From assembly GCA_903819815.1 (NCBI GenBank), contig CAIJFC010000194.1, forward strand, positions 1 through 5,291: a DNA stretch of 5,291 bases, given 5' to 3'. Below the pieces are notes generated by a model. That model was not told where the DNA came from. It did not search any database and worked only from the letters and a program-made list of their open reading frames with translations. A program made the translations under genes and the position numbers. The stretch comes from an uncultured Bacteroidota bacterium. GTDB taxonomy: Bacteria > Bacteroidota > Bacteroidia > Flavobacteriales > Flavobacteriaceae. Below are positions 1-5,291 of this stretch, in pieces. The first letter of the stretch is position 1, and every line of letters starts with the position of its first letter.

Positions 1-250
1 ATTTTTTCATAAGGAATACAGAGATTTAGTTTTTTATTTAAGCTATCCGTTAAATAAAAAAATAAAGGTTAATATAAAAAGAGCTAAAACTATTTCGGAT
101 ATTCTCATTCCATTATCGGAAGAATATGAAAGTATCGCTTCCAATAATAAAAAAAACTATAAATTATTGAATCACGAATTAAGTGACTTGTATTTTGAAG
201 GACTTTTTATTGATGAAGATGGTATTAGTGAAGTTATGGTTGGAAGTTAG
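1..250 (+). CDS. Hypothetical protein, C-terminal fragment (5' end outside window)
   Basis: The frame starting at position 2 is open for 82 codons and ends with TAG at 248-250. The only ATG in it is four codons before the stop, so the start lies left of the window. The visible fragment begins FFHKEYRDLVFYLSYPLNKK and ends GISEVMVGS. It has a lysine-rich, beta-like first half and an acidic C-terminal tail containing FIDEDG. There is no membrane segment and no cysteine. I do not recognise the family. A strong intrinsic terminator 40 bp after the stop supports this being the real end of a transcribed unit. The next gene on the same strand starts 169 bp later with its own likely promoter, so the two are probably not one operon. 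Coding status rests on the open frame, the codon use typical of this AT-rich DNA and the terminator. Confidence 0.7.
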   Translation, partial: FFHKEYRDLVFYLSYPLNKKIKVNIKRAKTISDILIPLSEEYESIASNNKKNYKLLNHELSDLYFEGLFIDEDGISEVMVGS

Positions 251-289
251 TTTTGAAATTTTATGCGTATACCTTTTATTATTATATTT

Positions 290-314
290 CCCACTATATG
301 TGGGGATTTTTTTT
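290..314 (+). terminator. Rho-independent terminator after the left-edge gene
   Basis: CCCAC at 290-294 pairs perfectly with GTGGG at 300-304 around a 5-nt TATAT loop. The hairpin is followed by GA and a run of eight T at 307-314. The stem can be extended by a T-G wobble and a T-A pair at its base (288-289 with 305-306). It lies 40 bp downstream of the TAG at 248-250 and 106 bp before the next start codon, which is where a terminator for the left gene is expected. The GC-rich stem stands out in a region that is otherwise almost all A and T. Confidence 0.85.
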
Positions 315-363
315 GTCTAAAACAGGATGATTAAAATATTTTCAAAAAACTTTCATTGCTGAT

Positions 364-397
364 TTGACTCTTAGTTTTTTTTCAATTAATATTTTTA
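364..397 (+). promoter_or_regulatory. Possible Bacteroidota-type promoter for the 227-aa gene
   Basis: TTTG at 363-366 could serve as the -33 element, and TATTTTTA at 390-397 matches seven of eight positions of the Bacteroidota -7 consensus TAnnTTTG, with 23 nt between them. That is at the long end of the spacing tolerated by flavobacterial promoters. Transcription would begin near 403, giving a leader of about 15-20 nt before the ATG at 420. The leader is A-rich (AAACAAACAAAAATG-like) with no Shine-Dalgarno sequence, as is usual in this phylum. In DNA this rich in A and T such matches arise easily, so this is a tentative call. It is helped by the terminator just upstream, which makes a separate promoter necessary. 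Confidence 0.3.
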
Positions 398-419
398 AAA
401 TTAATTAAAACAAACAAAA

Positions 420-1103
420 ATGGAAAAAACAGTTAAAGAAAAAATGTATTTAAGCGGAGAAGACTTTTTAATAATGATTGAGTTAAGTAAATCTTCTGAA
501 AATTATGCAAAACAAGAATTATTTTGCGAAGAAAACAAACAATGGTTGGATAATGTAATAAAAGTTTCAGAAAAATATAATTGGAAATTGTTACTAGAAA
601 AAGACAATATTGAAAAAGGAATTTACACATATTCATTTAAAACCACTAAAGCTAATAAATGGATTAACGATAAGTACATTCGTATTAATTTGAATTATGA
701 TTTTATGGAAAATTATGAAATATTGAAGAAAAGCAACCCATTAAATCAATTTACTAGAAAATATAAATTAGGTATAAAAGATACATTATTTATGATTAGC
801 CAAGGTAATATTAATATTTTAGTAAAGAAAAGACTTGCCTGCAAGAATATTGAAGAAGAAATATTAATAGATGAAAAATATAATTATGATGACAAATATG
901 TTTTTCAACTTCTTGAAGTTTATGACAATTCAATAAAACACCTAGTTTATTATAATGATGATAGTTGTTATCAATTCAGTTCATTAGTATTTGAATTAGA
1001 ATTGCCGAAGGATATAGATAAAAAATTAACTCATTTTAAAAAAGATAAAAACAGAGTGAATCCTAAAATAAATAGTTATTATAATTTGGTATTAAATAGT
1101 TGA
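420..1103 (+). CDS. Hypothetical protein, 227 aa, unrecognised family
   Basis: A complete ATG-to-TGA frame of 227 codons. I do not recognise the family and see no catalytic motif. The product is predicted to be soluble: no signal peptide, no hydrophobic stretch long enough to cross a membrane, and very rich in Lys, Asn, Ile and Tyr, as expected for this base composition. The N-terminal ~60 residues look helical (from KEKMYLSGEDF to about KVSEKYNWKLLL). After that, alternating charged and aromatic segments such as GIYTYSFKTTKANKWI and DKYVFQLLEVYD suggest mixed alpha/beta structure. The chosen ATG follows an A-rich leader that suits Bacteroidota initiation; the next in-frame ATG is codon 9 (444), a possible alternative. 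It stands alone between a terminator and the recombinase leader. A role as an accessory cargo or immunity-type protein is conceivable but unsupported. Confidence 0.8.
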   Translation: MEKTVKEKMYLSGEDFLIMIELSKSSENYAKQELFCEENKQWLDNVIKVSEKYNWKLLLEKDNIEKGIYTYSFKTTKANKWINDKYIRINLNYDFMENYEILKKSNPLNQFTRKYKLGIKDTLFMISQGNINILVKKRLACKNIEEEILIDEKYNYDDKYVFQLLEVYDNSIKHLVYYNDDSCYQFSSLVFELELPKDIDKKLTHFKKDKNRVNPKINSYYNLVLNS

Positions 1104-1120
1104 TTAAACTTCATCATGAA

Positions 1121-1236
1121 TATAATAAAGTGTATTCCAAAATATCAAGATATAAATAACCGCATAATTTTAGCACTTTATTAGCACTTAATAATAGGCA
1201 AACCGGCACTTCTGCGGTATTTTAGCTCTCACACTT
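1121..1236. repeat. Repeat-dense leader of the recombinase; candidate recombination site
   Basis: The 146 bp between the 227-aa gene and the recombinase hold no gene but several overlapping repeats. GCACTT occurs at 1173-1178, 1184-1189 and 1206-1211, i.e. at offsets of 11 and 22 bp, one and two helical turns; the first two sit in a TTAGCACTT direct repeat (1170-1178, 1181-1189). A perfect 10-bp inverted repeat, TAATAAAGTG at 1123-1132 and CACTTTATTA at 1174-1183, spans 41 bp. ACCGCA (1159-1164) is inverted as TGCGGT (1213-1218). ATTTTAGC is repeated directly at 1167-1174 and 1219-1226. Small serine recombinases commonly bind paired sites next to their own gene, so this may be the res/crossover site, the autoregulatory operator, or both. 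The repeats are seen directly; the function is inferred. Confidence 0.4.
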
Positions 1237-1242
1237 AAAGGA
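1237..1242 (+). promoter_or_regulatory. Shine-Dalgarno-like site of the recombinase gene
   Basis: AAAGGA lies 7 nt before the ATG at 1250. It is the only start in the window with a recognisable purine-rich ribosome binding site; the gene at 420 has only an A-rich leader. This supports the ATG at 1250, which also places the conserved Tyr-x-Arg-Val-Ser-Thr motif at the very N-terminus, as expected for the family. The different initiation style fits a gene of foreign origin, but six bases could match by chance. Confidence 0.4.
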
Positions 1243-1249
1243 AATCAAG

Positions 1250-1861
1250 ATGAGAGTAAAATATAACAGGGTTTCTACCCAAATTCAATCCGGAAATAGA
1301 TTTGAAGCGGATACTGAAAAATACGACCTAACCTTATTGGACAAAATAAGCGGAACGGTGAAATTCAAAGATAGACCACAAGCCAAAATCTTAATTGATT
1401 ACATTCAAAAGGGGGTTGTTAAGGAAGTTGTAGTAGAGGAATTGTCGAGACTCGGCCGCCACACTGGGGATTGCATTACTACTTTGGAATGGATGGATGA
1501 AAAAGGAGTAAATGTATTTGTGAGAAACTTGGGAGTCCAATCAAGACCCAATGGAAAGAAAAATCCAATTTGGAATGTTATTACTTCTGTCATTTCAAGT
1601 TTATACGCATTAGAATTGGACAGCATAAAAGAAAGAACTTCGGTGGGTCGTCAGATTTATGTTCAAAAAGGAGGGATATTAGGAAGAAAAGTGGGGAGTA
1701 CATTATCGGATAGGGATTTTATAGAAAAACCTAAAGCAAAAAAGATTTTAGAATATTTGGAAAAGGGTTGGACACTTCGAGAAATTGCTAAACAAGTTGA
1801 TGCTTCTACGAAGACTGTAATGAAAGTAAAATCAACAGCAACTAAACTCCAAATGATATGA
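1250..1861 (+). CDS. Small serine recombinase (resolvase/invertase family)
   Basis: Site-specific recombinase of 203 aa, the usual size for resolvases and DNA invertases, acting on DNA in the cytoplasm through a covalent serine-DNA intermediate. The catalytic domain covers about residues 1-140. The motif YNRVST (5-10) gives the nucleophile Ser9 and Arg7. KDRPQ supplies Arg42. LSRLGR (65-70) supplies Arg67 and Arg70; the usual Asp before the first Arg is Ser66, a variant seen in active members. DSIKERTSVGR (124-134) is the start of the long dimerisation helix, with Glu128 and Arg129. A basic GRKVGS linker (145-150) leads to a C-terminal helix-turn-helix at about 173-194 (TLREIAKQVDASTKTV). The segment after Ser9 is short (SGNRFEAD), a style I associate with Bacteroidota recombinases. 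GC content is clearly above the flanks, pointing to transfer. Its stop overlaps the next gene by 4 bp. All catalytic residues are present, so it is probably active. Whether it resolves, inverts or transposes cannot be told from sequence. Confidence 0.95.
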   Translation: MRVKYNRVSTQIQSGNRFEADTEKYDLTLLDKISGTVKFKDRPQAKILIDYIQKGVVKEVVVEELSRLGRHTGDCITTLEWMDEKGVNVFVRNLGVQSRPNGKKNPIWNVITSVISSLYALELDSIKERTSVGRQIYVQKGGILGRKVGSTLSDRDFIEKPKAKKILEYLEKGWTLREIAKQVDASTKTVMKVKSTATKLQMI

Positions 1862-2172
1862 TTGATCATCCTATATCAATATTAAAAACTTGTGTACTGC
1901 TGAATAAAGTGTTGAATACATTAGTTAAAAAAAAGTACGGTAAACAATATTCCATTCGTTTGAATTCATTGTGCTTCATAGCTAACAGAACCAACATTCA
2001 TTATTCACATACCTGTTCGGAGAAAATCACTTTAAAATCCTTGAGACCTATTGATATGAATGAACTTCTATTGATTAAAGAGTTTTTGTTATTCAATATT
2101 AATACTTCATTATTATGCATCGATTCTGAATGTTATTTGGAAGTCGAAGATCTTGAAATAAAAATAATATAA
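1858..2172 (+). CDS. Hypothetical protein, 104 aa, translationally coupled to the recombinase
   Basis: The ATG at 1858-1860 overlaps the recombinase TGA (1859-1861) as ATGA, the classical arrangement for translational coupling, so the two products are probably made together. No family is recognised. The N-terminal third is basic (NTLVKKKYGKQYSIR, about residues 19-34). Three to four cysteines are scattered (in KTCVLL, NSLCFI, SHTCSE and LLCIDSEC) without a clear zinc-binding spacing. The C-terminal half has a leucine-rich helical segment (MNELLLIKEFLLF, about 67-79) and an acidic end (ECYLEVEDLEIKII). There is no signal peptide or clear membrane span. Base composition lies between the recombinase and the AT-rich neighbours. 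Its position suggests a recombinase partner, such as a directionality factor or accessory DNA-binding protein, but the sequence gives no direct proof. It ends 6 bp before the convergent TPR gene. It could also be a non-functional remnant reading frame. Confidence 0.6.
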   Translation: MIDHPISILKTCVLLNKVLNTLVKKKYGKQYSIRLNSLCFIANRTNIHYSHTCSEKITLKSLRPIDMNELLLIKEFLLFNINTSLLCIDSECYLEVEDLEIKII

Positions 2173-2178
2173 ATAAAG

Positions 2179-5100
2179 TTATTCCATTTTCAATTCTTTT
2201 CCAGATGATTCAATTAAGCAATTATATATATTCAAATAGATAGTGTGATAATTTTCAACATAATCAAATCCATAGAATCTGTCGTCATCATATTCATTTA
2301 AAACTGTAGCTAAATAATCTACATCAAATCTAATCATTTGAGCTGCTCTTATCATTTCAAATGCTCTTTTCATTTGAACATCAAGCCCTTGCATCGCTTT
2401 TTTAATTTCATCATCCTCTTCCAAAAAAATATCCAGCGAAAATTCATTGACAATTATCTGGGATAATTCTTGTTCATTTTTTATAATTCCCGAATATAAT
2501 CTTGATTTTAAAGTTTCAACAAAATTAAATATGCTAAATTTTGCTTTTAGTCTTTCAACTATTTCAAAAACTATTTCTGTTTCGTTAATATCATTTTCTA
2601 TGTCATCAGAAATTTCAATTCCAAACTTGTTTATTAATTCAATAACATAAATTAAAAGGTCTACATATAAAAACTGTTTAGAATAAATTATTAAAACTGA
2701 AAATAATCTCTGAAGTAATAAAGTTTGTTCGTTATTAAATAAAGTAATTTCAGTATTTATTAAATCATATATTTCAATATTTTTATTAAACTCATTCGAA
2801 TTATCAACTGGTAAAATTTGATTAACCAATTTAATTAGGTTAACAAATTCAGAAGTGTTTTTTTGAGGAATTGATTCCTGAATTTTATTAATTATTAATC
2901 CATTTAATAGGAATCGTACTTTAGGAGAAAATAACCTTATTGATTCTTCACTTTCATCTTCTGTTTCGTTATTATTGCTTTTGCGGGTTAATTCTTCAAT
3001 ATAATTAGGATATATGACATTCACCAATTCCTTACCTTCTGTTATATCTTCAAGAGCAAATTTTATACTACCATAAAGTGAAGATATTGAATGGAATTTT
3101 AATACTTCTAATTTACTTATGTCATCTGAACTAAGTTTAGATTGATTTATTGATAGTAATTTTTCATAAATTAATGCAAAACTTATTATTCGAGGAGTAA
3201 TAAATTCTGCTTTTTCAATATCATTATTTTCTATCATTCTATAATGATATTCTTCACAATGACCGTCACTTAGCTTATTAATATTTTCATTATTTAGTTC
3301 ACCATAAATTGAAATGGAATGGGATTTTGCTCTATTACAAACAACATCAAACCAATAAGTATAATCATATAATTCCCCTTTAGTTTTATCAGATAATTCA
3401 GAAAGTTCTGTATTGATTTGATTAATTATTAAGTCAAATTCATTTTCTTCTTCAATTAAATTGTTAATTGCATCAATTGCGGGCTCAAATGAATTATCAA
3501 TTTCTAACGCTTTTTCAAAGTCATGTTTCGCTTTTACATTTTCATTCATCTTTAAATGAATATTTCCTCTATTAAAATAATGCTCAGCATTTTCAGAATC
3601 TTCTTCTATATCAAAATCAATACAATTATTACTAGCTTCAATGGCTGATTTATAGTCACCCAAATAATAATAACCTATTGCTAACGTGTCTAAAAAATTA
3701 GATCTATTTGGGATTACCTCGAGGGCCTTTTTTACTGATTCAATACCTTCTTGATATTGGCCATTTTCATAATAATCATAGGATTTATCATTGTCAATAT
3801 GCGCATTACTAATTTTGTTAATCGCCTCATCAAGTAAGTCTTTGTTAAATTCAGAGGCATGTTTCAACGCTGATATAACTTTGTCATTTTCTTCGTTTTC
3901 TTTTGAATATATCCAAGATAATTCAAAAGTGGAATCATCATTTGACAATAGTATTCGAATTCCATCAATAACAGCACCTTCTTTATAAATAAAATCCAAC
4001 TGTTCTTCCTCAGTACTATTATCTCTGATATCAAAAGCTCCCCATTCTTCTTCTATTTCTTCAATAAATTCATCCGGTGTTCCTTCTTCCCATTTAATGA
4101 ATTCTATTTCAAAATCTTCCTCCTCACTGATAATATCTATATCTAAATGTTTATGCAATTCTTCTATTTCATAATCCTTAATATCATTCAATAATTTATT
4201 TAAATCTTTATAATTATGTTCGCATATTCCCCACTTACTAACTTCTACAATTTCAGATGTAAAATTATGCCCCTCAAATTCTCCGCTACATTTAAATGGT
4301 GTATGACCATACCATTTAGAAATACTAAAAGTTAATTCGAAGTTTTTGATTTTTTCATTTTTGATAAAACCTTCTATTTTATCTTTAAACTCATTATTTG
4401 TTTCGACAGTTTTTATAATTTTATTTGTACTTTCTACTTCTATGCTTAATAGTTCCTCTTTTATTTTATCAATAGTAATATATGCATTGCTGTTTGGGTC
4501 TAATTCCATGGCTTTATTTAGGTCTTTCAAAGCATTATCGTATTGCTCAAATTCATACATGCAAATCCCTCTATTTTTATAGGCATTACTATTATTAGGT
4601 TCTAATTCCATAACCTTATTCATATCACCAATTGCCTCCATAAATTCTTGTAAATTGGCATATGCTGTTCCTCGATTGAAATATGCTCTAGTATAATTAT
4701 TGTCAATCTCAATTGTTTTAGTACAATCATCAATTACACCTTGATAATCCGCTAATTTGCTTTTTGCAATACTTCTATTATGATAAGTATCTGCATGATT
4801 TGAATCTATTTCAATAGATTTTGAGTAATCTAAAATAGCACCTTTGTAGTCATTTAATTTAAGTTTTGCATTACCAATTTCTAGATAAGTACGAGCATTA
4901 TTAGGATTCAATTCAATCGATTTATTATAATCTTCTATAGCTCCTTCGTAGTTTTCTATATCATATTTAGAAATACCAATTACTAAGTGTTTAAGTGCAT
5001 CTTCTTCATCTGATTTTGAAATTACTTTAGTTAAATCATTAGCAGATAAATTATTTATTTCTGATGATTTCAAAAGATTTTGAACATTTAAATTTTCTAA

Positions 5101-5291
5101 ATTGAATAAAATCTCACCTTGATAAAACTTATATTGTTGACATATTGATAAAATTTCTTGATATATTTTGTTCTCAATAACACGGGTTTCTTTATCATCA
5201 TAATAAAGCCATACATTATTATTTAATTCATCTCTTATTGATTTTATTGTGTTATTTATTTTAATGTAACCATCAATTTCTAGACCTATTA
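2179..5291 (-). CDS. Large TPR-repeat protein, N-terminus outside window
   Basis: The minus-strand frame ends with TAA at 2181-2179 and stays open for 1036 sense codons to the window edge. No ATG occurs in the first ~215 codons. A TTG at 5073 is the first possible start but has no ribosome binding context, and coding-like sequence continues upstream of it (for example RVIENKIYQEILSICQQY), so the gene is taken as 5'-partial. Residues below are numbered from 5289. Residues 1-97 are an unassigned helical region. Residues 98-267 are five exact 34-residue TPR units with Gly8, Ala20 and Pro32-type positions. Residues about 277-495 are a non-TPR region with Trp/aromatic motifs (SKWYGHTPFKCSGEFEGH) and a very acidic stretch. 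Residues 496-601 are three more TPRs. Residues 602-1036 are a long, mostly helical C-terminal part with no known motif. TPRs form superhelices that bind partner proteins, so a scaffold or adaptor role is likely. No catalytic residues or transmembrane spans are evident. Confidence 0.93.
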   Translation of the reverse strand, partial: IGLEIDGYIKINNTIKSIRDELNNNVWLYYDDKETRVIENKIYQEILSICQQYKFYQGEILFNLENLNVQNLLKSSEINNLSANDLTKVISKSDEEDALKHLVIGISKYDIENYEGAIEDYNKSIELNPNNARTYLEIGNAKLKLNDYKGAILDYSKSIEIDSNHADTYHNRSIAKSKLADYQGVIDDCTKTIEIDNNYTRAYFNRGTAYANLQEFMEAIGDMNKVMELEPNNSNAYKNRGICMYEFEQYDNALKDLNKAMELDPNSNAYITIDKIKEELLSIEVESTNKIIKTVETNNEFKDKIEGFIKNEKIKNFELTFSISKWYGHTPFKCSGEFEGHNFTSEIVEVSKWGICEHNYKDLNKLLNDIKDYEIEELHKHLDIDIISEEEDFEIEFIKWEEGTPDEFIEEIEEEWGAFDIRDNSTEEEQLDFIYKEGAVIDGIRILLSNDDSTFELSWIYSKENEENDKVISALKHASEFNKDLLDEAINKISNAHIDNDKSYDYYENGQYQEGIESVKKALEVIPNRSNFLDTLAIGYYYLGDYKSAIEASNNCIDFDIEEDSENAEHYFNRGNIHLKMNENVKAKHDFEKALEIDNSFEPAIDAINNLIEEENEFDLIINQINTELSELSDKTKGELYDYTYWFDVVCNRAKSHSISIYGELNNENINKLSDGHCEEYHYRMIENNDIEKAEFITPRIISFALIYEKLLSINQSKLSSDDISKLEVLKFHSISSLYGSIKFALEDITEGKELVNVIYPNYIEELTRKSNNNETEDESEESIRLFSPKVRFLLNGLIINKIQESIPQKNTSEFVNLIKLVNQILPVDNSNEFNKNIEIYDLINTEITLFNNEQTLLLQRLFSVLIIYSKQFLYVDLLIYVIELINKFGIEISDDIENDINETEIVFEIVERLKAKFSIFNFVETLKSRLYSGIIKNEQELSQIIVNEFSLDIFLEEDDEIKKAMQGLDVQMKRAFEMIRAAQMIRFDVDYLATVLNEYDDDRFYGFDYVENYHTIYLNIYNCLIESSGKELKME
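3487..3804 (-). repeat. Second TPR block, three units
   Basis: Three further TPR units are encoded here. The first is built around YYENGQYQEGIESVKKALEV, the second around LAIGYYYLGDYKSAIEA. A four-residue insertion precedes the third (HYFNRGNIHLKMNENVKA). Each keeps the position-20 small residue and the helix A/helix B spacing. The block is separated from the five-unit array by about 230 residues of non-TPR sequence, so the protein carries two distinct helical-repeat modules. Confidence 0.85.
4489..4998 (-). repeat. Five tandem TPR-coding units (5 x 102 bp)
   Basis: This stretch of the large minus-strand gene encodes five consecutive 34-residue units without insertions. The recurring pattern is an aromatic at position 4, small residue at 8 (Gly in four of five), Ala or equivalent at 20, and Pro or polar at 32, ending in SIELNPNN-, SIEIDSNH-, TIEIDNNY-, VMELEPNN- and AMELDPNS-like loops. 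The units have diverged at the DNA level, so this is an old protein-level array rather than a recently expanded DNA repeat. Confidence 0.9.

Noticed and set aside
433..636. Minus-strand 67-codon frame inside the 227-aa gene
   Set aside because: Lies wholly within a longer, better-supported gene, has a Leu/Phe-rich shadow-like composition and no start context.
1110..1120. TTCAT-C-ATGAA palindrome after the 227-aa gene as a terminator
   Set aside because: A one-base loop cannot form a hairpin, and no T run follows; at best a small DNA-binding palindrome.
1405..1869. Minus-strand frames of 73 and 68 codons inside the recombinase
   Set aside because: The recombinase has a full set of conserved catalytic residues on the opposite strand, so these are antisense shadows.
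1903..1912. Third copy of AATAAAGTGT (also at 1124-1133)
   Set aside because: Ten matching bases in AT-rich DNA inside ORF104, without the flanking TATTCCA or the inverted partner; most likely chance.
2172..2183. AATAA-AG-TTATT between the convergent genes as a bidirectional terminator
   Set aside because: The stem is only A-T pairs with a 2-nt loop, far too weak for intrinsic termination.
2447..4582. Plus-strand frames of 65-78 codons inside the TPR gene
   Set aside because: Antisense to an intact TPR gene; their Ser/Ile/Leu-rich translations are typical of complemented Glu/Asn/Lys-rich coding DNA and only mimic hydrophobic peptides.
4489..4998. CRISPR-like or satellite array from the regular 102-bp spacing
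   Set aside because: The period equals 34 codons and reflects TPR protein units; the DNA of the units is divergent and there are no identical repeats with unique spacers.

Overview
The window is very AT-rich, by eye roughly 20-27% GC in most genes. Where starts can be judged, translation begins after A-rich leaders with no Shine-Dalgarno motif, and a TAnnTTTG-like promoter element precedes one gene. Together with the family of the serine recombinase, this suggests a Bacteroidota genome, probably Flavobacteriia. That is an inference from composition and protein style; there is no ribosomal or housekeeping marker to fix the taxon.

Left part (1-1103, + strand): the 3' end of an unrecognised gene that enters from outside the window (stop at 248-250), a clear rho-independent terminator (290-314), then a separate 227-codon gene of unknown function (420-1103) with its own plausible promoter.

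Middle part (1104-2172, + strand): a compact module. A repeat-dense, non-coding leader (about 1121-1236) is followed by a complete small serine recombinase of the resolvase/invertase family (1250-1861). A 104-codon hypothetical gene overlaps its stop codon through ATGA (1858-2172), so the two are almost certainly translated together. The recombinase is visibly more GC-rich than its surroundings. An imperfect 19-nt repeat lies just outside each end of the module (1121-1139 and 2168-2186). The module may therefore be a small mobile or site-specifically inserted unit, but this is not proven.

Right part (2179-5291, - strand): the last 1036 codons of a very large TPR-repeat protein. It converges on the recombinase pair with only 6 bp between stop codons. 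Its reading frame has no stop up to the window edge and contains no ATG upstream of the TPRs, so the real start lies to the right of the window. It carries five plus three TPR units separated by an acidic non-TPR region, and a long helical C-terminal part of unknown function.

Taken together, this looks like accessory DNA: hypothetical genes, a recombinase module and a large scaffold-like protein. No complete defence system, transposase, tRNA, rRNA or CRISPR array is visible. Nothing here demonstrates a new system; the best leads are the recombinase leader, its coupled partner gene and the architecture of the TPR protein.
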